NCBI GenBank assembly: GCA_015499985.1
Contig: JAAAUF010000096.1
Coordinates: 1-64,000, forward strand
Reading direction: 5' to 3'
From: Haplosporangium gracile
Taxonomy: Eukaryota; Mortierellomycota; Mortierellomycetes; Mortierellales; Mortierellaceae
DNA length: 64,000 bases
Translations under genes and position numbers: made by a program
Shown here: positions 1-11,126 of the stretch, piece after piece
Layout of the letters: the number at the start of each line of letters is the position of its first letter
Numbering within the stretch: position 1 is the stretch's first letter
Notes under the pieces: generated by a model
Seen by the model: the letters and a program-made list of their open reading frames with translations, nothing else
What the model was told of the DNA's origin: nothing
Database searches by the model: none

Positions 1-868
1 ATTGAAGCGTTTGTGCTGAAATTGTCACTTTTTAGCTACTGACAAGCCGTGGTGAGGACGATATGGGACATGAGCTCCATGAATTGAACTGTAGGAAGAT
101 GAGCAACGGAATGAACGCATTAGTAATGGGTTGTAACATTGCGACAAGGCGCTGTGGAGAAAGAACAAAAAAAATGAGTTACATGGACCTAGTACGAGGG
201 TTGCCAAATAGATTAATCCTTGCTTTTGGGCAAAAAAAGGAAAGATATCGCGAACTCCATTTGACAAACTCATTTTTTTTTTCATCTACGCGTCGATCCG
301 GTTCGGAGACAATGGAACGACCGCCAGGGGAGTGGGTGACAAGGCCGTGCCGCTGCCCGTTTTTCTCATCAGCTAAGAAAAAATTTTACGGCATACATCT
401 GGAGTACCTCGTTGCTTTCAATGAAAGGAGGGAGGGGGCGGGGGACGATTTATGCATTATCTTGAGACTTCAAAGCGCGTGTGAAGCTAGAATGGGGGAT
501 AGGGGAAAGAATCAGGAATGGTGTTACTACGCAGTAGTCCTGATTTAAAGCAAAAAAAGAAAAAGAAAAAAAAGACATAAAAGAGACTTACAAAAAAAAG
601 GCGAAACAAAAGTCGCGTTTCGCGTTTGATACGCGTTTTTTTATTTTTGAAAAAAAAAAGGGGGGTGATAAGGAGTGATGAATCCATAAGTAGACTACTG
701 ATATCTTGGTGCAAGCGAGTTGGTCCCATGAGATACATGTTGGCTCCATGATCTTGCGCATACTTGTTATTCTTAACGAAAAGAGAAGAAAAAAAAGATA
801 ATAATAAATCTAAACAGCATTCATCTCTTTTTCTTTCTTATTCGTCTCTCATTTTCTAAAAAAAAAAA
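1..868. other. Intergenic or window edge; no gene seen
   Basis: AT-rich sequence with many A and T homopolymers. The open frames here lack recognisable motifs, splice structure or the codon preference (GTC, ATC, CTC, GCC) seen in the real genes of this window, so I call no gene. Confidence 0.5.
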
Positions 869-1700
869 GAGACACAACCAAAGCCCGACGTTAAGGAACA
901 GAGAGTCATTCTATTCGAAAGAATCATTAAGGAACTTGTTGGCCGAGTGGAGAGGTACAGAACGGGGAGATCCAGAATTTTAGAGCTTGAGTGGATCGAC
1001 TGCCCCCAAATCCGCTCTATTTTTCCAAAAAAATCAAACACGCCCTCTGCACCATCCTCAGCCTTCGATTGCTGACCAAGACCTCTTCAACGCCCAGAGC
1101 TAGGAAGCTTAGACAACAGCGAATTCTCTTTGAGCCCCGAGCTGATGGCCGATTGGAACTTGATGACGACGAAGAAGGCCAATCCGACCAAGAAAAGGAC
1201 TCGGTTTTCTCTGAGCCATGGATCTGGATGGCGTCGGCGATAATGGCAGCGAAAAATGTGAACGAGATCGAGAGCCAGGACGACAGGGAATGAATGCCGG
1301 TGACGACACTGAAAGTGATAGCGGCATTGGTGGTGGTGACGAGAATGACGGCAATAAAGATACCCAGTACATCGCACGGTATCGGATCCGATTGAAAGAT
1401 GACGGTGTCTCTGGTCTTCATTACCGTGACCTTCTTAACCTACGAGGGTATCCTGCTCGTCACCCATTTCGCAAAGCAAGGCCTTCAACTGTTCGCTGCT
1501 CGGATCCGACAACTGATCCAAAACTTATCGTCAATAACCCTCATCTTTCAAGATCCGGTCGGAGGTCTCTGAAAGCGATGGCTCAATTCAAACAACAAGA
1601 GACCACCCACATTCCCATCCCCATCCCCTCCTCGACAAAAAAGTTTTTACACGGCCCTTTCGCAAAGAAAGGGAGTTGATGTTACAATTCCCTAAACCAA
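869..1700. pseudogene. Decayed coding-like sequence, possible membrane-protein remnant, strand uncertain
   Basis: Base composition and codon choice change to the pattern of the real genes nearby, but no intact frame spans the region. On the minus strand, two adjacent frames carry membrane-like stretches: GIFIAVILVTTTNAAITFSV and WLSISFTFFAAIIADAIQI (about 1379-1220), then RVLFLVGLAFFVVIKF (about 1205-1150). They are separated by what looks like a one-base frameshift. On the plus strand, other pieces also look coded: VILFERIIKELVGRVERYR near 900-955, then ITVTFLTYEGILLVTHFAKQ near 1420-1480, interrupted by stops. Complementary reading of acidic or lysine runs can create false hydrophobic segments, so the strand cannot be settled by eye. 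I recognise no family. Confidence 0.3.
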
Positions 1701-1954
1701 CAGCAGCGGCCCTGTCCTAACCTTCGCTCAACGAATCGAGGTTGTTGGATAAAATGACAGCACTCATCACGGCCATCCCCACTATTTCACACTTTCCGCA
1801 TATTACATCCGTACCATCAATGACAGAAAGCGAAAATCGAGGTACTCCTCCGCGTTTACAACCCATACCCGCGAGGGAGCAGGAGGAGGGCAGCCATGGA
1901 GACTTGAATCCAGTTTACTCGACAAGAAGGAGCGAGGTGAGAATGGAAAGAAAT

Positions 1955-1993
1955 TTGAAAGTTGAAAGTTAAAAGTTGAAAGTTGAAAGTTGA
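1955..1993. repeat. Tandem 7-mer GTTGAAA repeat
   Basis: About five imperfect copies of GTTGAAA in direct tandem (one copy reads GTTAAAA), lying about 110 bp past the stop codon of the bZIP gene. Confidence 0.85.
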
Positions 1994-2103
1994 TTAGATT
2001 GTTTTATTAGAAATTGAATATTAAGATAGAAGTAGTTTTTTGGGTGTTAAGAAAAATAGGTAGAAAGAGTGGTTGAGAAAGGTTGTTGTGTGGAATGAAA
2101 GAC

Positions 2104-4882
2104 TTAGTCATGAGAGGACTCTCGTCGTTGCTCATAGGTATCCATTTCGTCAGAGTCGTACGCAGCTTGGTGTTGAGAATGCGAGTAGTGATGGTGATGA
2201 TTGCTTGCAGAGCTGCCGCCGTTGTTGCCTTCTTGAACAACATCCATATCTGAGGGTCCATTCTCGGATTGCTGCGGGGCTGACCGCGAAGGGCTGTAAT
2301 AGTCGGACGAAGCTGGTGGTTGTCCATGCGACGAGTGCTGCTGGTGATGGTGCTGTTGTTGAAAGTGCTGCGAGTGACTTGAGGGTGGCGAGAAAGTAGA
2401 GCCAGAATGAGATGCTGCCGTCGGGGAAGGATATTCACGGTCAAAGCTGGATGATGGCTGCTGAGGAGTGGGTGGTTGTGGGGGACGCTGCGAGAACTGT
2501 GGAGGAATCCTGGGTAATGCAGGCGTTACGCTACCACGGTCACTGCTGTTGCCACCAAATCGAGCATCCGATGGCATTTCTGGGCTCTCAGTCCTGTTGC
2601 TTCTCCAACTGTGGCGATACTCCGAGATTGAGCCATAGCTTGGCTGCTTCTTGACTGCATGAATGCGTCTCTGCTCTGAAAGTGAACTCCAACTGGCCTG
2701 CTTCTTGACCGAGGGGTGGTAAGGGTGGTGAGAATGGGTATCTTGAGGGTTCTTGTAAAGATCCTGACCAGCCCAGCTAATGGTTCCGTCGCTTGGTCTC
2801 TTGTTGCCCAGGTCGTAACCAGACGACGATGGATGATAAGGAGCAGGTGGGTGGGCTGGAGAAGCAGAAGCGGGGAACGAACCATCGCCATGGGCTGCGC
2901 TTGTTGGAGACGGCAAGGAACGAGGGCCGACCCCTGCACTGGAGGGAGCCCTTGAGTTCTGAGTAGAGGAGTAGAGCGATGACCGTTCATGGGTTGGCGT
3001 CAATGGAGATCCAGGATAGTACTGCATCGAAACGTCGCCATTAGAGCCAGGGTGAGGAGAGCGGTTGGTCGAGGTAGGCGAGGCAGTCTCTGGACGAGAG
3101 TCAATAGGAGTTCCACGGATACTGAGAAGCCGCTGCGCCACTTGATGATCTTCGTCCTTTGGATCCGTCGAGAATGCTGGGAAAGCACCGGAGCGATGGA
3201 GGTTGAGCGAAGATTCCGAGGGATGGCGGTGAAGATGGCGATGAGGGCGATGCTGGAGTTCAATCTCCTGATCGGATTCAGGCGCCGACAGTTTGCTGCT
3301 CAGAGAAAGGTGTTTCATCGAACTGCTCGAAAGAGGAGGTGATGCGGCGTTGTAGGCTTGTCGAAGGTGCTGAACAGAGGAATGTCGGCCCAGCGCTGGG
3401 CGTGAGGAAGGATGATACTGGTCAAACGATCCATTGCTCTCCAGGGCCCTCTCATGGACAGCCCATTCCCGTTCCCGATCTCGGTCACGTTCTCCTCGAT
3501 CCATGGCTCCAGCTGGTCCGCCTAGACCACCTCTAGGCGAGTCCTGTGGCAAGAGAGGGGATGGCAGTGGTGACGAGGATGATCCAGGCTGTTGTTGAGC
3601 AAATTTGGCCTCCAATTCGCGGTTACGAGCCATGAGGAGCATGATCTGTCCTTCGGCCTGCTGTAACCGGTCCGCCTTGCGCTCCAATTCGCGGACGTAT
3701 TGGTCTTTCCGCTGACGAAATGCGCGCTGGGCTGCGCGGTTTTGAGCGGCACGCTTTGTCGAATTCCGTCCTTGCTCTGTCGTCGATTTTCCAGAATTAC
3801 TGCCATCGGTTGATCCTGCTGTTGCTCCTGTTGTTGTATTTGCCTGTGCAGACGATTTGGAAGATGGAGTTGCAATTGCAGATGAGGTGGTATGGGCTGA
3901 AGTAGGGGATGTGGACTCCTTATGACTATGCTGCGACTGGTGTTGTTGTTGGTGTTGCGAGTGAGGCTGAGTCTGGCTCGAGTCAGACCGCCCTGGCCCT
4001 GGCTCGTGTGCGGATGCGTTCGGGAGATGACGATGATTGTGCCCGTGCGGGTAGTCCTTGGACGAAACCGAGTCAGCCCTGGTGGCGCTCATGTAAAGGT
4101 CTATTATTAATTCAGAAAGGGATTTTTTTTTTGGGTGAGATGGAAGTTTAAATAAGGACACCGATCAGTTTTGTATACTTTTTTCTTTCTTTTTTTTCCT
4201 TTGAGTGGGTGGGTAGTGGTGGCAAAAGGGCAATTAGAGACGCGCAACCTTGTCAGGTCCCAATTAGAAAGCAGATAAGAGAGTAAATTACGAGAGCAGG
4301 ACACTCGAGCAATCCAACAGCAACCGTCAACAACCATCAACATACAAAACAACAAAAAAACATCGAGCGCCAAACAGTATAAAGTGATGATCATTTGCAC
4401 AGGGGTAATCGATCGGCAGATCTGCGTAGTTCAAGTGCATTTTCGTAATATGTGCGAGTACCAATAAGAAGCAACGTTTCACCATGTCTCTTTTTCATTC
4501 AAATTCTTTGTGTACCTTTTCCCTCGTCCTGGTTATCTCTCCCAATCCACAGCGGACCTGGTAATGATCCGGACAATGACGAGTATCGGCCGGGCTGGTC
4601 ATGGTGCTGATAGCTGTGCTGACTTGGAGGGAGTTTTTGGAAGTACTGGTGCTGCTGCTGCGGTGTCTGTTGTTGTTGTTGTTGTTGCTGAGATCGTTGT
4701 TGTTGGAAGTGCTGATGGAGATGGGGATCAGAGGATTGCGACCGAGGTTGTCCTGATGGTACTGAATGGTGATTAGCCAAGCGATTGTGTTCTGATTCGG
4801 GACCAAGGACCTTATCAAGCTCTCGGAGGGAAGGGAGAGTCATCGAGGGCGTGGGCGCAGGACCAGGACCAGAACCGAGCAT
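2104..4882 (-). CDS. Yap/AP-1-like bZIP transcription factor, cysteine-free
   Basis: Two exons, 4882-4516 and 4100-2104, joined across a 415-nt GT..AG intron, give 787 residues. The bZIP domain lies at about residues 238-290: the basic region contains NRAAQRAFRQRK, the N-x-x-A-Q-x-x-F-R signature of fungal Yap/Pap1 factors, followed by a heptad zipper (L-E-R-K-A-D-R-L...). The N-terminus has Q-runs, and the rest is Ser/His/Pro/Gln-rich and probably disordered. I find no cysteine in the whole translation, so the Yap1-type cysteine-rich domains for peroxide sensing are absent. A basic/Ser motif, KKQxSxxSxSExR, occurs twice at about residues 587-618. It should act in the nucleus as a dimeric activator or repressor; its targets cannot be inferred. 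The start at 4882 is the first ATG after a long pyrimidine-rich leader. Confidence 0.9.
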
Positions 4883-6130
4883 GCCGAATGAGTGTCGTTA
4901 AACAAAAAATAAAGTGGAATGAGAAGTGAGAGTAACTACTGATCGGTGTTAAAGGAGAAAAGGAGAGGAATGAATGAAAAAGATGGGGAGAGGGGTTGCG
5001 AGGGGGTGAGGAGAGGACTATAAGGCGTGGCAACAAGGAGAAGGAGAAGGAGGGAGCCAAAGGAGCGGATGGTTTCTATAATGAGGTTGTTCGTTTCAAA
5101 AGGAGGGGGATGAATGAGGAGGAGATGAGGGAAAGAGAGTGAAATGAGAATAAGAAAAAAAAAAAGTAGAGGAAGAGGATGAAGATTGAGAAGAAGTGGA
5201 AGGAAGAGGAGGAGGAGATGGGAGAAGAAGAGGGAAGAGGATGTGGGTGGGTGTGCTCTTTTTTGGAGTAAAAGAGAGTAAAAAGAGAGTAAGGAGAAAG
5301 AGAGAGAGGAGCCCTGGGTTTGTCGCTGTTCCTCGTATCCTCGTAATGCGAATGGGTGAGGTGAGCAAGAGGCGAGAGTCGAAAAGCGAAAGGGCGGAAA
5401 GGACGGGCAGGATGGGGATAATGGAACAGCAAGATTAGCGTTAATTGCGTTTGCTGCTGGTGTTAAGATGTCGAATATGAGAGCTGTTTGTACAACCGAG
5501 CGAGGGAACTGGACGATGGCCTTGTGGTTGCTGGGCGTATTTTTTAGACGGGATGGGTGATGGCGATATGTACGTATGAGTGAGCGAGTGAGGAATGAAT
5601 GGATGAATGAATGCAAGTATAAAATGAATGAAATGCAATGCGCTGTCGGATATTTTATGAAGTAGGGCGTATCTCGCTTCGCTGATCAGTCGGTATTCGT
5701 CGTTCGTCTTGAATGATGGTATTGATGAATACGGCAGCGATGGACGGCAGTGAATGGTGGGTGAGACTGTAGAAGACACTGATTGATTAAAGACAAGAAA
5801 GAAGTAAAATAAAATGATCAGCAAATCGAACAGTGCCAAGAGTCGGGTAGACGTCGATTGAATCGAGATAGGGGGACTGCTTGATGGAAATGCACGCCAG
5901 GTAAAAGGTGGAATAGAAACGAAAAAGAAAATACGAATACAAATATGAATGGAGGCGAGAATGAACAGAAAGAGAAAGTAAAGAGAGAAAAGAGAAAAGA
6001 GAGAGATGGCAATGGGAGCATGGTCAGGAGGAATATATACATGCACTTAATGCAATCATTGAAGTATGTGAGCGAGAGAGAGAGTGTGTGTGTGTCCACA
6101 TTAGCGAAAGAGAGATTTAGATGAGTGTGG
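4883..6130 (-). promoter_or_regulatory. Long pyrimidine-rich leader/promoter of the bZIP gene
   Basis: Read on the minus strand, this stretch is dominated by C and T (solid GGA/GAA purine runs on the plus strand, strongest at 4960-5320). The same asymmetry sits ahead of most genes here, always pyrimidine on the sense strand, so I read it as promoter plus 5' UTR. Open frames in it are low-complexity Ser/Leu/Phe artefacts. Short GAATGAAT-type repeats occur near 5580-5640. Confidence 0.5.
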
Positions 6131-7939
6131 TCGATGAGAGTCAACACGCATGGTCCATGCATCTCCCCTCCCCTCCCCTCCCTTTCCTTCCTTCCTCTCT
6201 CTCTCGCTGTCTCTGTCATCACCCCCTCTCCTTTCCCTCTCTCTCTCTCATCCCTTCCCCCCTCCCCCCATTTCTCTCCGAATTGTGTCTGTTGCCATTT
6301 CACAAAAAAGAGTAATAATGCATTGCTCTGGTACTGTCATAATTTGGGCAGTGCTCTGCTGTAGTTTCCATCTACTACAGTACATGCTACAGCCTAAACT
6401 CAACATGAAAAGCGAAAAATGGCAATGCGCCATCACACAACCCTACTTGCTTGCTTACCTGCTTTGTTGACTGACGTGTCATCAATCCTCTTTTTTTCTT
6501 TTCATTTGCGAAGTTCCTTCTCCCTTCTATTCCCATTCTTTCCTTTTCTTTCTTGTCCTTTTTTTTCACTCCTTGCCTTCTAGCTTCGTTCTTCGCTGAC
6601 GATAATGTTGGTTTGTTTGTTTACGTGTCGCTCCCCCACTTCTTTCATCATCTCTGCTTCTTTCACCTGTTTGTGATATCCCAATCCTTCTTGACATTTT
6701 GTAAAAAATAAAAAAGAAAGAAAGCTGGAGTACCTCAATCCTTTTACCAAAAAGCCAGGACCAGTTGTGTTAAAGTAAAAAAATGTATTGGATGAACACG
6801 CTGACACGTTGAATTCTTTTTTTTTTTGAATGAGAAAATGGAAAGAGAGATGAGATGAGTAGTGAGGGGCAAGGGCTATGTATGTTTGTTGTAGATTATG
6901 GTTTGTTTTTTTGCCGTGAGTGTTGATAAGCCGTGTAAAGGAGTGTGTTGTGTTGTTTGAAGAGAGTCGGCTCCATATATAAGGCATTGAAAGAAGAAAT
7001 GGAAGAAATGGTGGCGCGTGTATAAAATAATGTCGGCTGTTTGTCCAATTCATTCTTTTTTTTTGTCCCTCCCTCTTCCCCTTTTTTTGCGTCTGTTCAT
7101 TCTCCCGCTTCCCCCACACCGGTCAGGTCATCGTACCCTTTTTAGATGACACAGACCAGACCCGACCGGCGATTGCTGACACATCCAGTTGACCCGACCG
7201 CATATCTTGCAAGGAAAATAAAAGAGTTCTGATTGTGCCCAGGAACCAGGAACCAGGGGTTGCCTCACTGAGACAAATTCAATCCCATCGACACAGATAG
7301 AACGAATGCAATTTATGATAGGGAGAGAGGGGACAGAAGGAAAAAGATGCGAGCCAGTGCAGAGGAACCACAAAGCCAATAGACAAGTTTGGCGAAAATG
7401 GAGACTATGGAGGCATATTACGGGATGAGGAACGTAAACCAAGAACACTGCAAATCACACTTGGCGCCGGTTTCTCGTCTTCTTTTTTACAACCCACAAT
7501 GCATCCCCCCATCTCCCAGGTACCATAGATAACGAATATGTCGCTCACCTTATTACAAAGCTCGTTTAGCTGGACGCCAAAACAATATTGATTCTTGATT
7601 ACGGCAATTACAAAACGTAAAAAAAATATGTTTCTGCAAGGGATCGTTGAGCATAAACAAAATAATGGGAGCAGGATGAAGATGATGGGTAAATGTGGAA
7701 ATGGGAGAGGAAAGGCGATAGGGTTGCGGAGTGGAAAAAGTGCATGTGTGTGTGAAAGAAAGAAGAGCAGAAGAAGGATAAAAAGGAAAAAAAGAGAGAG
7801 ATAGTCGGAGGAAGAGGAAGAGTTGGTAGTCGACAAGGGAGGGGGACCGGATACAGTTCTATCGGTCTCTTGTATTACGTTTTTGAGCAAGTTAGCGAAG
7901 AAGAAACGAAGACAATGGTCGAGGAACAGGGGTATGAGG

Positions 7940-8480
7940 CTATGAAGGAAGGTTATGTATAAATGGCTGAGGGTAATGTCCGCGAGGTCGAAGAAATGAA
8001 AAGAGAAAGGAAGGAAAGAAGGAAGAGAAAGAAGGAAGAGAAAGAAGGAAGGGAAAAAGGAAAAGAAAGGAAAGGGAGGAAAGGAAAGGAAGGAAGGAAA
8101 GGAAGGAAAGAAGAGGCAGAAAGAGGAAAGAAAAAAAGGAAGTGGAAGAAAAGGATGAGGAAGAGAAAGAGATAAAAAAAAAACCAACAAAGCAACGATG
8201 AAAAACAAGGAAGAAAAAAAAGAACGAGATGGAAAGAGAGAAGGGGCTGCTGGGGCATTGCACATAACACACGCCCAAAAGCCAAAAAAGGGCAATCCTC
8301 TTTATCCCCTCTGTGTCTCCACCCCTTTGTCGTCTCTTTTCTCTTCTCTCTTTTAGGTTGCCTCTTGTTGTTTCTACACTCTCCTTCTACTCGTTATCCC
8401 TTTTGCCTCCTAATTTTATTTTTTTTCTCCTTCTTCACTGTCCCTTTCTCTCTCTCCCCTTCCGGGCTAACAGGGGAGAC
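7940..8480. promoter_or_regulatory. Divergent purine-to-pyrimidine switch, possible bidirectional promoter
   Basis: From about 7940 to 8230 the plus strand is almost pure G/A; after a short mixed spacer it becomes C/T-rich from 8290 to 8470. In this window pyrimidine-rich sense leaders point toward genes, so this arrangement would fit transcripts running leftward and rightward from about 8250. No protein gene is visible on either side within 3 kb. Confidence 0.35.
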
Positions 8481-8703
8481 GTAAGGGGATCTTGCTGCAC
8501 AGCAACATATGCCAAATAACAAAAAATACGATGTGGTCCGGCCAACACTGGAACAAATTAGCTTTTCTATCATACTCTTTTCATCCATGTACTTGCCCAC
8601 GCCAAGGAAGAGGTAAAGAGAGTAAGGGCAAGGGAACATAGGTAATGAAGAAGGTAGATGTTTGGAATTGTCCTCATTCGGTTTGTTGCTCTCTTCCGCA
8701 TGT

Positions 8704-8724
8704 CCACCCACCCACCCACCCACC
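8704..8724. repeat. CCCA tetranucleotide microsatellite
   Basis: About five tandem CCCA units on the plus strand. Confidence 0.85.
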
Positions 8725-11051
8725 AACCAAGCTTCCACGTCCATCATGCACAGCGTTTTTATTATCTTCTTCCCTTATCCCTTTTTCATTGTATTCTGCC
8801 TTTGTCATCCCCACATCAGGCATTATTACTGCCCATTCGTTCTCCTCTGTCAGCCAACACGCGCAAACAAAAAAAAAGCTTGTTGTTGTTTTTCTCCCGT
8901 GGACCATCCCGTAATGTAATGTACAGAATCAGATGTACCAATCGAAAGCAAAACGCAAGAAACGATAAACTCAACAAGGGACGGGTAGATCGATTTCTTT
9001 TGTGCACAGGATTTGCGCTTCTTATTATTTTTGTGCGATGGTTTGACGTTCTGGGTAACTAGCCGATGGTTTGAAAATGGAAGCGGGTCTTTCTCTTTAT
9101 TGCTCACAGTTTTTTTTTGTTTTGTTGTCGTGTTCGGTTTATTCACCAGCTTGCTCTGCATGACTAAAGAGATGGGGAGTCGGTGGTATACATCTTTTGT
9201 ACACCTTCACTCGTGTTCCGTGAGGTGAACAGGGTGGAAGAGAGTGGAATATAAAGAAGGAGAAAAGAGGATAAAGGGAGTGAAAAAAGAGGATCAATAG
9301 AACCAACTAAGGGCGAGAGGGTGTGAGAGAACGGGCCAAAAAAGGGGGTGATTTCAGCTGGCAACAATTCGTAATCAAAGCACAGCACTTGTGTGAACAG
9401 TTCATGTATTAAACCACTCTTTTCCACTCACTTTATTCGTCTCTCATATTTTATTCGTCCCCATTACCACTTTCTGTTTTTCATTCCATTTTTACAGCTT
9501 TCTATACTTTATGCTCATGCGCTTGTTGATTTGCTTTTCTTTTACTTCGTTTATAATGCCATTCAGCAATAAGCAGATTTAACCCGTCGGATGGCCTACA
9601 GACCGGGATGTTATTTGTGAACACAGACGAAAAAAATGAAATGCAGGAAAGAAGTAAATAGGACGGGTCCTCCGGTTATTTTCTTCTACTTCATCTGCCG
9701 TTCTTGTCATCGCTTTAAGAGAGGAAAACACAAAAAAAAGAGGGAACAAACAAAACAAAAACAAAAAAAACTGGTTCCTATCGCCCAAAGTCATTTCCTC
9801 CCATCCGTTATGCAACTTTCTTTTGTGTTTGTGTTGTGTAATCATTCTTATGTGATTCTTCTGATGTGTGTTCTGTGTCCGCTTTGCCTTTTTTTGTGTT
9901 TTGCGGCAATCATGATGGGTGAACTGCACCAGTTCTTTTTTTGCGCCCTTCGTTTTGTTTTACCACTAAGTTTCCTCTTATGAGATGGCAAAGCAAAAAA
10001 AGGATGGGAATAGGGTGAGTAAGCAAGATTACTGCACTTGGATATCAAGCGAGAGCACCATAAGAACCAGAAGGGCGATCCCATAACATGGTTACAATTC
10101 TTGGTAAGAGTTGAATGCTGTTTTGATTGTAAAAAAAACCAGTAAACTTACTTTTTTGTTCCGTTAAAGTTTTTTGACTTCCCGCGCGCGTTACAAAAAA
10201 AAACTTGATTAAGCTTGGTTGTCAAGTTATTTTCAGTAGCCGAACGGCCTGTCTGTGCTTTATCCCACCGTCTTGTGTGTATGTTTCTAAACCTTCAGGT
10301 TTGGGCAGTAAAAAGTGGAAGAATATCCAATTGATTGCGAAAGGAAAACTATGTCGTAACAGCCCTTTCCTCAGTTACCCTCCCGTCACTCCATTTTGAC
10401 TAACGCCGAAACAAAGAGAGAGAGAGAAGGTGAGTAAGAAGAAACAAAAATAGTGAGCACAAAAAATACCCTGTTTTTTTGGTCATTGAATGGCTGGGAG
10501 CTGAGTGAGCATTTTTTTGAGGAAGTTGTTGATGTTACTTGAACCCGAAAACACCGCGGACCTGCGTTCTATGGTTCAATTTTTTTTTATTGATGAAGCG
10601 GCGAGGCAAAAAAAAAAATAAAAAAATAGATTTTGTCTGTTTTTGTGCGATCATCGCGGCAACCTCGAGATGCACAACGCACGCTTACACGCACCGACAA
10701 ACAAACAAATCGCGAATGACAAGGGTACCTGGAAGACACTTATCAACCGTCATGCCAAACCTCCTTCCCACCTCTCTCGCTTCCAATCTTACCGGTCCCA
10801 TTTTCACCGTCCTTTCCATTCTCGACCGACCGACTAAACGACCGACCAGACCAGAAAGAAGCTTCAATCTACCGTTTGTCTTGCGGTCTGCCGGTTAAAG
10901 TTTTGTTTTTCTTTTCTGCTCGACGCTCACCATTCTTTTCAGTTGCATTCGTGAAAGGTCCTGAGCCATTTTTTTTCAAGCTTTTTACTTTCCTTTCTTT
11001 CCGAGCATAACAGACAAACAAAGTCAAACCTACCATCAACAATCATAAAGG

Positions 11052-11126
11052 ATGGCCACAGCACTGCCTAACTGGTTTTCCCGCTTTCTCACAAAAGGCG
11101 AGGGATACAAGAAAAGCATTGACTAA
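11052..11126 (+). CDS. Possible 24-residue microprotein or first exon, unrecognised
   Basis: ATG at 11052 sits in a good context (AAGGATGG) after a leader rich in C/T and then CAAACA-like sequence, which is what precedes real starts in this window. The frame encodes a short amphipathic peptide beginning MATALPNWFSRFLTKGEGY and stops at TAA 11124-11126. It lies inside an otherwise gene-free region. It could be a microprotein, an upstream exon of an unseen gene, or chance. No family is recognised. Confidence 0.2.
   Translation: MATALPNWFSRFLTKGEGYKKSID

Noticed and set aside
63..548. A 161-codon plus-strand frame at the left edge
   Set aside because: Mixed rare codons, no motif, crosses A and T homopolymers.
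4936..6046. Overlapping minus-strand frames of 100-226 codons upstream of the bZIP gene
   Set aside because: Low-complexity translation of C/T-rich leader sequence, with no codon preference and no splice logic.
7405..8295. A long minus-strand open frame of almost 300 codons
   Set aside because: It is the pyrimidine face of a purine tract: Ser/Leu/Phe/Pro only, no motif, open in several frames at once.
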